Assembly (NCBI RefSeq): GCF_034931125.1
Contig: NZ_JAYGHM010000032.1
Span: 1-64,000, forward strand
Source: Rivularia sp034931125
Lineage (GTDB): Bacteria; Cyanobacteriota; Cyanobacteriia; Cyanobacteriales; Nostocaceae
Length of the DNA stretch: 64,000 nt
Reading direction: 5' to 3'
This document shows, one piece after another, positions 24,401 to 34,306 of this stretch. The notes under the pieces were generated by a model. That model did no database searches and had not been told where the DNA came from. It saw nothing but the letters and a program-made list of their open reading frames with translations. Position 1 is the first letter of the stretch; the number at the start of each line of letters is the position of its first letter. The translations under genes were made by a program, and so were the position numbers.

Positions 24401-25240
24401 TTAGGGAGTTTGAGAGTCAATCTTCTTTAATTTATGGTTCATCTGTACTAAAATTGTTTCAGGATTTGTTAAGTCTATAAACTCAATTTGACTCATATTT
24501 TCTTGAACTGGTAAGCGGCGAATTTTTGCCAATAATTTGATTTTCTCTGCTAATTCAGAAGTTGGGCTGCCAATATGTACGAAACCTAATTCTGTTTTTA
24601 AAATTATGTTATTAGGATTTTGACAATCAATTTCCATTACTTTTACAGAACTGTTGTTTACTGCTTGATAAAGCGGTTTCCAAAAGGAACGGCATTGCTG
24701 TAAATCGCCGATTAGTTTGAGACTAGGTAATTTATTTGCAGGAATTGATTTATAGTTTTCTATCCTCACCTCAACACCATTGATATCTATTAATCCCTCT
24801 ACTAGTTTTTGATTTTTAGTATCAGCATCCTCTATCTTCTGATTTTGAGTAATTGCTACAGGCAATATTTCTGATACTTTAACTGTCAGTCCCGGTGGAA
24901 ATAAACGACGAGTTACTGTTGCTTCCGTTATACCTGGTTGCTGCTTTAAAGACGCACTCAGACGACTTGGTTCAACTCGCCATAAAGACTGGGGATAAGA
25001 TAATTGCATTTTTGACTGAATCGATTCATCAGATAATAACTGATTTCCGGAAACAGTAATATCTTTCTGACTTTTGAGTACCCATATTGGTTGAATTAAA
25101 AACCACAGTAAACCACCCGCTAACCCTGTTATTGCAAGGGTTCGCCAGATTTTGCTAATAATTTTTACCTGTCTGTTACGACGTAGTTTTTCGCGACGAC
25201 CTGCCAATTCGGTGGAGGAAACTGATAATATTTCCGGCAT
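24401..25240 (-). CDS. ftsQ: Cell division protein FtsQ
   Basis: A 279-residue bitopic membrane protein. A basic cytoplasmic head (ELAGRREKLRRNRQVK) is followed by one transmembrane helix (about 30-50, LAITGLAGGLLWFLIQPIW). A POTRA domain comes next (ITVSGNQLLSDESIQSKM, WRVEPSRLSASLKQQPGI, TVTRRLFPPGLTVKVSEILPVA), then the FtsQ beta domain. It links the cytoplasmic ring to septal peptidoglycan synthesis. In Nostocales ftsQ normally directly precedes ftsZ; that order is kept here but interrupted by the tnpB remnant. Confidence 0.9.
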   Translation of the reverse strand: MPEILSVSSTELAGRREKLRRNRQVKIISKIWRTLAITGLAGGLLWFLIQPIWVLKSQKDITVSGNQLLSDESIQSKMQLSYPQSLWRVEPSRLSASLKQQPGITEATVTRRLFPPGLTVKVSEILPVAITQNQKIEDADTKNQKLVEGLIDINGVEVRIENYKSIPANKLPSLKLIGDLQQCRSFWKPLYQAVNNSSVKVMEIDCQNPNNIILKTELGFVHIGSPTSELAEKIKLLAKIRRLPVQENMSQIEFIDLTNPETILVQMNHKLKKIDSQTP

Positions 25241-25984
25241 CTAAACCTCGAAATGCATTTTGGTTCAAGTTATTGTATGAAGATGAATAAATTAGTTGAA
25301 GCCAAGGCTTTTGAAGTAAATAATTTATTTTCTAAGCATTTTCCTTTAAGTTTTCCCATAACAATAGTGGATTTAAAAAAACGCGAATCATTGACGTGTA
25401 TTTTTGCTCTAATGTAGCCTTTTTACTTTAGAGTGACATTTATTTTCAAGTCAAACGGCTACAAATAATATAGAATTTACAACCATTCTTTTACGTATTC
25501 GGCTCAGAAACATTGACCGTCCTGCGTTACACCCCTTTTTTAATTTGGCTTATCGCTTAATAATCGCCCAATAATTAAATGCCACATTATACACGCTCAA
25601 GGCTTACTGCATCCAAAACTAATACCAATTTATTCTTTTTTGAAAAAAAAACCAGATAAACTCAAGTTGACTTGACGTATTTTCCAAAAAATGATATGCA
25701 TGGGTTGCTACAATTAATACTTAAGTGTAAATTAAGGGGTGCTGATAATTATTCTTTTTTATACTAAAAAGGTAATTCAGCGATTCAATACAAAAGAGTT
25801 ATAGTTGAAACCACGTATTTTTGTCAAAAGATTGCCGATGCTGGTATAGCGAGGCAAATAACGGCTAGGAACATCAGGGAAAAGAAAAAATTAATCAGAT
25901 CTCGTAATTTGGGGAGCGAGTCAACTCAGTATTTTAATGCTTGAGTTAGGGTTAATGGTAATTATTTATATCTAGTGCATCTAC
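25241..25984. other. Intergenic region ftsQ - second ATPase locus
   Basis: These 744 bp hold no supported ORF or recognisable RNA. They must carry divergent promoters for ftsQ and the ATPase gene. The sequence is AT-rich with an A8 tract near 25644, and no clear repeat-family copy was found. GGGGAGCGAG lies about 70 bp before the ATPase start, but no strong ribosome-binding site is adjacent to the ATG. Confidence 0.4.
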
Positions 25985-27340
25985 ATGAAAACTACGTTAA
26001 ATTTGTCAAGGTTTTTTAAAACCTGTAATCCAAGCAGAACCTTGGTTATGGGTGATGATTTCGATAGAAAATACTATATAGATTTTTCAGAAGTACGGGG
26101 TTGTAAAATTGTCGAGGAATTGAAGCGAACAATTGTCCGTATTTCTCCTGATGAACCAACTTGCCAATTATTTACAGGTCATATTGGCTGCGGAAAATCA
26201 ACGGAGTTGCAGCGTCTCAAAGCAGAGTTAGAGCAAGCCGGATTTCACGTAGTATATTTTGAGTCCAGCCAAGATTTAGACATGGCGGATATCGATGTCA
26301 GCGATATTTTGTTGAGTGTAGCTCGTCAAGTCAGCGCCAGTTTAGAAGCGATCGACATTAGGCTCAAGCCCGGTTATTTTGCCAATTTATTCAAAGAAAT
26401 CGGCGATTTTCTGCAAACTCCCATAGATCTATCCGCAGAAGCGGAGTTTTCTTTAGGTATTGCCAAAATTAGCGCCAAAGCCAAAGATAGCCCCCAGTTA
26501 CGTTCCCAACTTAGGCAGTATCTAGAACCGCGTACAAATAGTATTTTGCAAGCGATTAATGAAGAGGTTTTAGATAAAGCTAGCAAGCAGCTACAGATGA
26601 GGGGACAAAAGGGAATAGTTGTAATTATTGACAACCTAGATCGAGTTGATATGCGCCCGATGCCGTCAGGGCGATCGCAACCGGAATATTTGTTCATTGA
26701 CAGGGGTGAACAGTTGCGTCGGTTGAAGTGTCATGTAGTTTATACGATTCCTTTGGGTTTGATTTTTTCTGGCGAATACGAAACGCTGAAAAATCGTTTG
26801 GGGGGTGGTATTGCGCCCAAGGTCTTACCGATGGTGTTAGTGCGTCAAAGAGATGGTGGTGACTGCGAAGCAGGAATGTCTTTGTTGCGTCAGTTGGTTT
26901 TAGCAAGGGCATTTCCCGAAGTTTCTGCCGATCTTAGATTGAAATTGATTCAGGAAATATTCGATAGTTCCGAAACTTTAGACCGTTTGTGTCGCGTAAG
27001 TGGCGGTCATATTCGGAATTTATTGGGGTTGCTTTACAGTTGTTTGCAGCGACAAGACCCACCCTTCGAGCGTTCTTGTTTGGAAGCAGTAATCAAAGAT
27101 TATCGCGACGATCTACTCTTAGCTATTGACGATGAAGAGTGGCAATTACTTTATGAAGTCGTCAATCAACAGACTGTCAAAGGCGAATCTGAATACCAAA
27201 GATTGCTGCGGAGTATGTTTGTTTTTGAATACCGAGACATTAGAGGACGCTGGTTTGGTATTAGTCCAGCACTATCAGAAACTGAAAAAGTCCTCGCTTG
27301 GGAACGCTCCGAATACAAAATTCCAGCAATTCCTGGATAG
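25985..27340 (+). CDS. KAP-like P-loop ATPase, module 2
   Basis: A 451-residue paralogue of the ATPase at 4256-5602, with the same layout. An N-terminal SEVRGCKIVEELKRTI is followed by Walker A GHIGCGKSTEL near residue 65. Walker B VVIIDNLDRVD is near 220, then EQLRRLKCHVVYTIPLGL and SGGHIRNLLGLL. There is no signal peptide or membrane segment. The gene ends 217 bp before the giant STAND-WD40 gene on the same strand, so a shared transcript is likely, though not translationally coupled as in module 1. The ATPase may gate or load the downstream receptor; function unknown. Confidence 0.85.
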   Translation: MKTTLNLSRFFKTCNPSRTLVMGDDFDRKYYIDFSEVRGCKIVEELKRTIVRISPDEPTCQLFTGHIGCGKSTELQRLKAELEQAGFHVVYFESSQDLDMADIDVSDILLSVARQVSASLEAIDIRLKPGYFANLFKEIGDFLQTPIDLSAEAEFSLGIAKISAKAKDSPQLRSQLRQYLEPRTNSILQAINEEVLDKASKQLQMRGQKGIVVIIDNLDRVDMRPMPSGRSQPEYLFIDRGEQLRRLKCHVVYTIPLGLIFSGEYETLKNRLGGGIAPKVLPMVLVRQRDGGDCEAGMSLLRQLVLARAFPEVSADLRLKLIQEIFDSSETLDRLCRVSGGHIRNLLGLLYSCLQRQDPPFERSCLEAVIKDYRDDLLLAIDDEEWQLLYEVVNQQTVKGESEYQRLLRSMFVFEYRDIRGRWFGISPALSETEKVLAWERSEYKIPAIPG

Positions 27341-27557
27341 AAAAAATCAATTTGGGTAGGAAGGGGTGTATTTTTCACCATTCTATTCCTCTTCTGCACT
27401 AATTCTTGATTACTTTTTTAAAACGAAACAGTAAATAAGTTTTCCAAGGTTCGATTAAAAAATTAGATCAAGCGTTTGTAGATTTATAGTTTTAATTTTT
27501 TAATTTGAATTTGAATTGGCCTTATACATATGATGCGGTAAGCAAGAGCGAATAGAT

Positions 27558-30500
27558 ATGAGTGAAAATACAGGTCTTACGGACATTGCCATTTCTAATC
27601 AGCACACCCTGCATAGACTGATTCGGGCAATTGCGCTTTCCAACGGTCAATTTTCTCTAATTTTAGTACGGTGCAATTACACAGAGTTGTGCAAACAAGT
27701 ATTAGACAATATTCGCTCGCAAACCAAAGATGTAAATTTACGAGAAGTATTTCTGTCTCCTTCAACCACGGCTTTACACAGCACTATAGTCTCAGAACTA
27801 TTTTTAGATATACCTGCTGTAAAGTCAGATTGTTTACCAACTGCCGTGATGGTATTTGGATTGGAGTCAATCACAAACTTAGAAGATTTACTTAGCGGTA
27901 TTAACCAAGCCAGAGACATCTATGCCGATACCTTTCCTTTTCCGATAGTTTTGTGGCTCAAAGATGAAGTCGGGACATCACTTTCGCGGTTTGCACCCGA
28001 TTTTAAAAGCTGGGCAGCAACTACAATTAAATTTGAAATGGCTGCGGATGATTTAGTTAATCTAATTCAACAGCAAACACAATCTTTATTTGACAAAGTT
28101 ATAGATGCAGGAGCGCAAAAATTTTTATCAAATGCGGTCTTACTTTTAGATCCAAAATCCCAGCAGCGTCGAGAAATTGAATCAGCACGCAACGATTTAC
28201 TCCGTCTGTACAACATCAAATTAAAACCACAATTAGAAGCAAGTTTAGAATTTGTCCTCGGACGCGATAACTACGTCAACGACAACATTGACAAAGCATT
28301 ATTTCATTATCAGCGCAGCTTAGAACTGTGGGAAGAAGAAATAAATATCAAGGAAGTAGGGAGTAGGGAGCAGGGAGCAGGGAGTAGGGAGCAAGGAGTA
28401 GGGAGTAGGGAGCAAGGAGCAAGGAGTAGGGAGCAGGGAGTAGGGGAAGAAACCAAAATCAATTCCCCCCAAATCCACCAAGCAGTAGTCATGTTCCACC
28501 TGGGGCTGTGCTACCGACGCTTAGCGGATTTACAACCTGCTGCCAATATGAGCTTTTGGCAAAATGCTTTAAATTGGTTTAAGCAATGCTTGGATATATT
28601 TGAAGCAACACAAAGAAAAGACTTAAGCGCTAAATTCATTTTTCCCGCTTGTGAAATGCTGCAATCTTTGCAACAGTGGGATGACTTATCGCAGTTAGCA
28701 ACGTATTCTTTGGAATTACACCAATTATCTGGGAATAAAAGATTAATTGCTCAAGATTACGGATTTCTTTGTGTTGTCGCTGCTTCTAAATCCGATTGGC
28801 TGCAAGCTCATGAATTAGCAAATACAGCTCTTGCGATCGCAGAAGAAGTTCCATTCGTTTCCCGACAACAAGAAAGCTGGTATCTTCTATTACTTGGGCG
28901 AGCTTTGCGGAACTTGGGTGAATGGGACGAAGCCGTTAATACTTTGGAATGGGCAAAAGTGGTTTGTGAAGCTCAATACGAACCATCTTTGTATCTAGAA
29001 ATTGTGGAAGAATTACGCTCGCTCTATTTTTGCGAACGTCATGATTACTTAGAAGCTTTTAAACTCAAACGCGAAAAGATTCAAATTGAGCATCAGTACG
29101 GTTTTCGCGCTTTTATCGGAGCTAGTCAATTACAGCCGCAACGCTACAGAGTTAACCCAGTTTTACAATCGCAAAAAATCTCATCGATACCCGAACAAGT
29201 TGCCCAAGAAATCGCAGCTTCGGGAAGACAGCAGGACGTGCATCGGCTTCTAGAAAAAATGACTCGTGCTGACTGTAAACTTACGATTGTTCATGGACCT
29301 TCGGGAGTTGGGAAAAGCTCAATTATCAAAGCAGGTTTAGTTCCAGTCTTAAAACAAAATTTCATTGGGGAACGCATCGCTTTACCTATTGTTTTATCTG
29401 TTTATACCGATTGGACTACTGCTTTAGGACGCAGCATCAATCAAGTGATTGCTCGCACTTCTATATCTTTGGCAATAGAAATTACGGTTGGAGTTATTTT
29501 AGAAAAACTCCGGCTATTAGCAGATAGTAACTATACGGTTATTTTAATTTTTGACCAGTTAGAAGAGTTTTTCTTTGTCAATCATGACAGTACGCAAAGA
29601 ATAGAGTTTTATCAGTTTTTTACTCAATGTCTAAATATTCCCTTTGTTAAAATTATTATTTCTATACGGGAAGATTATCTACATTATCTATTAGAATTTG
29701 AGCGATTAAGCTATTTAAGTAATCAAGACCAATATGATTTGGGAGTAATTAATCGAAATATTCTTGATAAAAATATCCGTTACTATTTAGGTAATTTCTC
29801 TCGTAAAGATGCCACGAGTATTATCCAAAGTTTGATCGAACGTTCTCATTATCAATTAAGTGAAGAACTAATTAATAAGTTAGTAGAAGATTTAGCAGGA
29901 GAAACTCACCAAGTACATCCGATAGAACTGCAAATTGTCGGCGCTCAATTAGAAGCAGAAAATATAACTACACTCGGAGAATATCAACGTAGCGGTGGTT
30001 CGGAAAAATTAGTCCGGCACTGGTTAGAAAAAGTTATTTTCGATTGCGGTCAAGAAAACGAACAATTAAGCTGGAAGCTGCTGTTTGAATTAACCGATGA
30101 AAAAGGTACGCGACCGCTAAAAACTAAAGCTGAGTTAGTTACCGCCATTTTTAGAGAAGATGCTTGTTTGGAATTGGGAGATTCTCAACTAGTTTCATCG
30201 GTGATGGATCGAGCTTTTGAGCGACCCAAGGAAACAGATTCTATTTTAAAGCAATCTGTTGGTAGCTATGGGGAAACTCAAATGGTGGTAGAAGATGATA
30301 ACGGCTTCATGCATTCCTATAATGTTAATACCGTAGAATTAATCTTAGAAATCCTTGTCGGCAACGGTTTGGTGTTGCGAGTACTCCAATCTGGGGAACG
30401 TTATCAGTTGGTTCACGATTATCTAGTCCAACCAATTCGCGATCGCAATGACTATGGAATTACGGTTGAACTAGAAAAAATCCGCTTTGAAAAAACTGAA

Positions 30501-32756
30501 GCGGAAGTTGCCCAAAAGCGATCGCAAGCAAAGCTCAATTCGATACTACAAAAAAGATTGCGAGAAGCACGTTTAGCAGGTTTCGCTTTAGCAGTGATGT
30601 CAGCGACTATCGGTGGTTTGTGGTGGCAAGCTGACTTACAAAAGAAAGCTGCAATTAGTCAAAGTTTACGAGCAGAACGTAGCGAAACTAACCTCCAAAT
30701 CAGTGCTTTAACTGCTGCTTCTGAAGCTTTATTTGCCTCTAACAAAGAGTTTGATGCTTTAGTGGAAAGTCTACGGGCTTGGAAAAAGCTCAAACGCGGT
30801 CATGGAATTCAGCCAGATACCCGAATGCGAGTAATTACGGCTTTGCAGCAAGCAGTTTATGGAGTCACGGAAGTCAACCGTTTAGAAGGACATGGTGATA
30901 TTGTTTGGGATGTCACTTTCAGTCCTGATGGTAAGTTACTAGCGTCGGGAAGTCTTGATAAAAGCGTGAAAATCTGGCGTACTGATGGTAAATTGTTGCA
31001 AACTTTACAAGGTCATCACGAGAGTATTACCAGTTTATCTTTTAGTCCCGACGGTCAAATGCTAGCTTCTGCAAGTCGGGATAAAACCGTAAAAATTTGG
31101 CGTAAAAATCCCGCTACGGGAGAATTTGATTGGCAACCTGTTAAAACTCTCGGTCATGGAGATTGGGTGGACAAGGTTAGCTTTAGTCCTGACGGTAAGT
31201 TATTAGTTACCGGGAGTAAAGATCAAACAGTTAAAATTTGGCGCAGTGACGGTAAATTAATTAAGATTCTCCGGGGACATCAAGGCTGGGTAAATTGGGT
31301 AAGTTTCAGCCCCGACGGTCGGTTTATCGCTTCCGCTAGCGATGACGGTACCGTGAAAATATGGGGAATTGATGGCAGCTTGTTAACTACTTTACCAGGT
31401 CATCAGGAAGGGGCAACAGTTGTTAATTTTAGTCCTGACGGTCGAATATTAGCATCAGGCGATCGAAATGGTGTAATCAAATTTTGGCGACGCGAACAAG
31501 ATGCTACAAATAGCTTCATATACCGTCCTTTTCGGAGTTTACAGCAGCATAGCGGGACAATTTGGAGTCTAAATTTTGATTCTCAAGGCGAAAAGCTTGC
31601 TTCCGCAGGAGATGACAATATGATCAATATAATTGACGTTAGTAATGGTAAATTGCTGAAAACTTTTAAAGGTCACAGCGATGCTGTAGTTAGTGTTTCA
31701 TTCAGCCCCGATCGTAAATTATTAGCATCGGCAAGTTATGACAAAAGTGTCAAACTTTGGAGCTTAAATCCTCCTAAATTACCAGTTTTAAGAGGACATG
31801 AAGACCGAGTGCTAAGTGTTGCTTGGAGTCCTGATGGGAAAATGTTAGCCTCTAGCAGTCGCGATCATACAGTGAAGCTTTGGCAGCGACAATCGAGTAG
31901 TACTGTGGAAACTCGTTTTTACAAGACTTTGTTAGGACATACCGATCGGGTCGCGAGTGTTAGTTTTCACCCGAACGGCAAAATATTAGCATCAGCAGGT
32001 TACGACAAAACCATCAAAATTTGGCGACAAGACGGTCAACTACTCAAAACTCTTTCCGGACATACTGACAGCGTAACGAGTATCAGTTTTAGCCCCGATG
32101 GACAATTCTTAGCATCTGCGAGTACTGATAAAACCGTAAAACTGTGGAATCAAGAAGGTAAACTGCTCAAAACTTTAAAAGGACATCAAGCAAGGGTAAA
32201 CAGCGTTCGTTTTAATCCTGATTCTCAAGTTTTGGCTTCTGGTTCTGACGACCAAACTGTAAAATTATGGCGACGAGATGGGACGCTATTAAAGACATTC
32301 TTACCTCATTCTGGGTGGGTGCTAGGTGTCAGCTTTAGTCCCATTGATAACTTGCTTGCTTCTGCTAGCTGGGACAATACCGTTAGATTATGGCGTTGGG
32401 ATGGTACTTTATTAAAAACTTTGTTAAAAGGTTATGGCGATAGCGTTAGTGCCGTGACCTTTAGTCCAAATGGCGAAGTTCTGGCTGCGGCTAGCTGGGA
32501 TAGTACTGTTAAGCTGTGGAGTAGTGAAGGTAAGTTAATTAAAACCCTTAGCGAACATGAAGCTCCGGTATTAGATGTTAGCTTTAGTCCTGATGGTAAA
32601 ACTTTAGCGTCTGCGAGCGATGATAATACAATCGTTTTATGGAATCTAGACTTAGATAATCTACTAGTACGCGGTTGCCACTGGGTAAACAATTACCTCA
32701 AGTACAACCGCAATGTTGAAGGACGCGATCGCCAACTTTGTCAAGGTATCAGCTAG
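27558..32756 (+). CDS. STAND-type NTPase with 14 WD40 repeats, module 2 partner
   Basis: A 1732-residue protein. Residues 1-200 form an N-terminal domain like that of the TPR partner (QFSLILVRCNYTE, PFPIVLWLKDE, SRFAPDFKSW). A helical TPR-like region (about 225-520) is interrupted by a repeat-derived peptide (265-297). An nSTAND1-type NTPase follows, with Walker A GPSGVGKSSIIKAGLVP near 580 and Walker B VILIFDQLEEFFF near 660. One hydrophobic segment (LAGFALAVMSATIGGLWW) is near 1015. Then come 14 WD40 units (FSPDGKLLASxSxDKTVKIW), enough for two seven-bladed propellers. This is the receptor layout of signal-transduction or conflict STAND proteins; the ligand is unknown. Confidence 0.9.
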   Translation: MSENTGLTDIAISNQHTLHRLIRAIALSNGQFSLILVRCNYTELCKQVLDNIRSQTKDVNLREVFLSPSTTALHSTIVSELFLDIPAVKSDCLPTAVMVFGLESITNLEDLLSGINQARDIYADTFPFPIVLWLKDEVGTSLSRFAPDFKSWAATTIKFEMAADDLVNLIQQQTQSLFDKVIDAGAQKFLSNAVLLLDPKSQQRREIESARNDLLRLYNIKLKPQLEASLEFVLGRDNYVNDNIDKALFHYQRSLELWEEEINIKEVGSREQGAGSREQGVGSREQGARSREQGVGEETKINSPQIHQAVVMFHLGLCYRRLADLQPAANMSFWQNALNWFKQCLDIFEATQRKDLSAKFIFPACEMLQSLQQWDDLSQLATYSLELHQLSGNKRLIAQDYGFLCVVAASKSDWLQAHELANTALAIAEEVPFVSRQQESWYLLLLGRALRNLGEWDEAVNTLEWAKVVCEAQYEPSLYLEIVEELRSLYFCERHDYLEAFKLKREKIQIEHQYGFRAFIGASQLQPQRYRVNPVLQSQKISSIPEQVAQEIAASGRQQDVHRLLEKMTRADCKLTIVHGPSGVGKSSIIKAGLVPVLKQNFIGERIALPIVLSVYTDWTTALGRSINQVIARTSISLAIEITVGVILEKLRLLADSNYTVILIFDQLEEFFFVNHDSTQRIEFYQFFTQCLNIPFVKIIISIREDYLHYLLEFERLSYLSNQDQYDLGVINRNILDKNIRYYLGNFSRKDATSIIQSLIERSHYQLSEELINKLVEDLAGETHQVHPIELQIVGAQLEAENITTLGEYQRSGGSEKLVRHWLEKVIFDCGQENEQLSWKLLFELTDEKGTRPLKTKAELVTAIFREDACLELGDSQLVSSVMDRAFERPKETDSILKQSVGSYGETQMVVEDDNGFMHSYNVNTVELILEILVGNGLVLRVLQSGERYQLVHDYLVQPIRDRNDYGITVELEKIRFEKTEAEVAQKRSQAKLNSILQKRLREARLAGFALAVMSATIGGLWWQADLQKKAAISQSLRAERSETNLQISALTAASEALFASNKEFDALVESLRAWKKLKRGHGIQPDTRMRVITALQQAVYGVTEVNRLEGHGDIVWDVTFSPDGKLLASGSLDKSVKIWRTDGKLLQTLQGHHESITSLSFSPDGQMLASASRDKTVKIWRKNPATGEFDWQPVKTLGHGDWVDKVSFSPDGKLLVTGSKDQTVKIWRSDGKLIKILRGHQGWVNWVSFSPDGRFIASASDDGTVKIWGIDGSLLTTLPGHQEGATVVNFSPDGRILASGDRNGVIKFWRREQDATNSFIYRPFRSLQQHSGTIWSLNFDSQGEKLASAGDDNMINIIDVSNGKLLKTFKGHSDAVVSVSFSPDRKLLASASYDKSVKLWSLNPPKLPVLRGHEDRVLSVAWSPDGKMLASSSRDHTVKLWQRQSSSTVETRFYKTLLGHTDRVASVSFHPNGKILASAGYDKTIKIWRQDGQLLKTLSGHTDSVTSISFSPDGQFLASASTDKTVKLWNQEGKLLKTLKGHQARVNSVRFNPDSQVLASGSDDQTVKLWRRDGTLLKTFLPHSGWVLGVSFSPIDNLLASASWDNTVRLWRWDGTLLKTLLKGYGDSVSAVTFSPNGEVLAAASWDSTVKLWSSEGKLIKTLSEHEAPVLDVSFSPDGKTLASASDDNTIVLWNLDLDNLLVRGCHWVNNYLKYNRNVEGRDRQLCQGIS
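28355..28446 (+). repeat. Heptanucleotide tandem repeat inside the STAND gene
   Basis: About 13 units of a 7-bp sequence (GGGAGTA, GGGAGCA, AGGAGCA variants) lie in frame within coding DNA. Because 3 x 7 = 21, they encode a seven-residue repeat (VGSREQG, AGSREQG). This frame avoids the TAG stops that the other two plus-strand frames contain. The same family lies at the edges of the 51514-51767 gap. Confidence 0.9.
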
Positions 32757-32761
32757 GACCA

Positions 32762-32878
32762 CCGGAGTTAGGAGTTAAGAGTTAGGAGTTAGGACCACCG
32801 GAGTTAAGAGTTAATAATTAAAAATTTTCTCCCCATCTCCCTATCCCCCCATCTCCCTATCCCCCCATCTCCCTATCC
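32762..32878 (+). repeat. Short tandem repeats after the STAND gene
   Basis: GGACCACCGGAGTTAGGAGTT and a second GGACCACCGGAGTTAAGAG are followed by three perfect 16-bp units CCCCATCTCCCTATCC (32831-32878). This is intergenic, between convergent genes. Confidence 0.8.
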
Positions 32879-32887
32879 CCCTCGACC

Positions 32888-33190
32888 CTACTCATCGGCA
32901 ACATCTAAATTTGCCATCAAATCTTGAATCCTCATCCGCTCAATATAAGGCCATCCTCCTTCCGCTTCAATGTCTTTCAACAGCGAGTATAGCGCCTGAC
33001 GATTTGATGGTAAACTTTCTTGAAAAATACCGTCTCTAACTTCTCGGTGCAATTTTTCTAACTGTCTAAGCAATGCTAAAACTGCTAAAATATCTCCTTT
33101 ACAAAGCATCGAATATTCGTGTATACAGTCGGCAATTTCTTGTAATTTGTAAGATAGTTTCTGCAAATCGGGATTTTTATCGTTGCTCAT
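32888..33190 (-). CDS. Conserved small cyanobacterial protein
   Basis: A 100-residue, mainly helical protein (LQKLSYKLQEIADCIHEYSM, ILAVLALLRQLEKLHREVRD) ending in a Trp-Pro containing segment (EAEGGWPYIERMRIQDLM). There is no signal, membrane segment or catalytic motif. I recognise it only as a conserved hypothetical of filamentous cyanobacteria. It has an ATG start and convincing codon structure, and is convergent with the STAND gene. Confidence 0.65.
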   Translation of the reverse strand: MSNDKNPDLQKLSYKLQEIADCIHEYSMLCKGDILAVLALLRQLEKLHREVRDGIFQESLPSNRQALYSLLKDIEAEGGWPYIERMRIQDLMANLDVADE

Positions 33191-34306
33191 AATATTCGCT
33201 AATTATATTTACCTTTTATTAAGCCTAATATTTGTGACGGGAAAGGCATAACTTTGGATAACTATAGCAATTCGTCGCTAAATAGTAACGTCAAAAACAG
33301 CGCTCCCCCTGCAAATAATAAGTCTACTTGTCTAAATTAAGAATGTCTTTCACTACAACACTAAAGCTCTTAATATTTTGAGACTTAGATTATATAAATG
33401 TTTTTTTGTCAAGCCTTGCTTTAAAGATGAATCAATAAGACCCAATCTCCACAGTGATTTTCGCAATGTTAAGAAATGTATAAACAAACAATATCTAGAT
33501 ATTAGCGATCTATGAAGCACGGTCAAATACAGATTGTTTCACCTCCGCACCTGGAAACTATTTATTTTCAGGTTGAAAAAATAGTAATATAAAACTTTAA
33601 TAAGGATATAATCTTGTATATAAATTTTTCTGTTAGTACAAAACTGTAGGAGAATGAGATTAACTCAATACCAAATTTCATGTCGATCGCTGTTAAAGGA
33701 GAACTATAAAAACTTAACTATAAAAACATCTACTTTAGGTTGGCTATGGGTGGTGAGGTGATCTAACTCCAAATAAGAAAACTACAAAGGTCTTTTATTT
33801 GGCTGTTGCAAGCATCTTACGAAGACGATGATCGAGATGTCAGATAAACCCGCAGGGGAACAACTAGGAAATCTAAGAAGTGATTCTAAGATAGCTCCGC
33901 ACCTGATTGTCGGAGAGATTGTCACATTTTCTAGCAATTACGAAGAAAATAATTGTGTGAAATCTTGATGGGATTTTTCTGGATTAAAAGTGAGCGTCAG
34001 AAAGATTTTTCCACTTAAACTTTTAGTGCTTGCTTGTCTCGAAATATAGTGGATATTGTTAGCCAATATTTTGAGAGAATATAGGATAGATGACAATGCA
34101 CATGGCTAAGTTTTACAAAGGAAAGCTGCTGCGTGCCTACTTTAGTAAATGCTGGTAATTGTTAAACTGCTGCATTGTCAACATAAGATAGCATATCCTA
34201 ATTAAAGTTAATGATGTGCTTAGTAGCTGGAGTAAAAACTCTGGGTACATCTAACTTTTTTTAGTTTAACAACTGAGAATATTAATTTTTGACATTGAGG
34301 TTAACC
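33191..34306. other. Long region upstream of psbO
   Basis: 1.1 kb without a supported ORF between a divergent small gene and psbO. A TATAAT-type box lies in AAGGATATAATCTTG near 33605. CCAAATAA (33769) and TTATTTGG (33796) form an 8-bp stem with about an 18-nt loop. Nothing matches an RNA family I can recognise. The stretch may hold a long psbO leader, a small RNA or a decayed gene. Confidence 0.4.

Noticed and set aside
28355..28446. CRISPR-like regular repeat
   Set aside because: Units are 7 bp with no spacers and no cas genes nearby; it is a simple tandem repeat.
28310..28492. Minus-strand ORF over the heptamer repeat
   Set aside because: Low-complexity reading of the repeat on the opposite strand of a real gene.
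30880..32650. Long-range regular repetition
   Set aside because: Fully explained by the WD40 repeats of the STAND gene.
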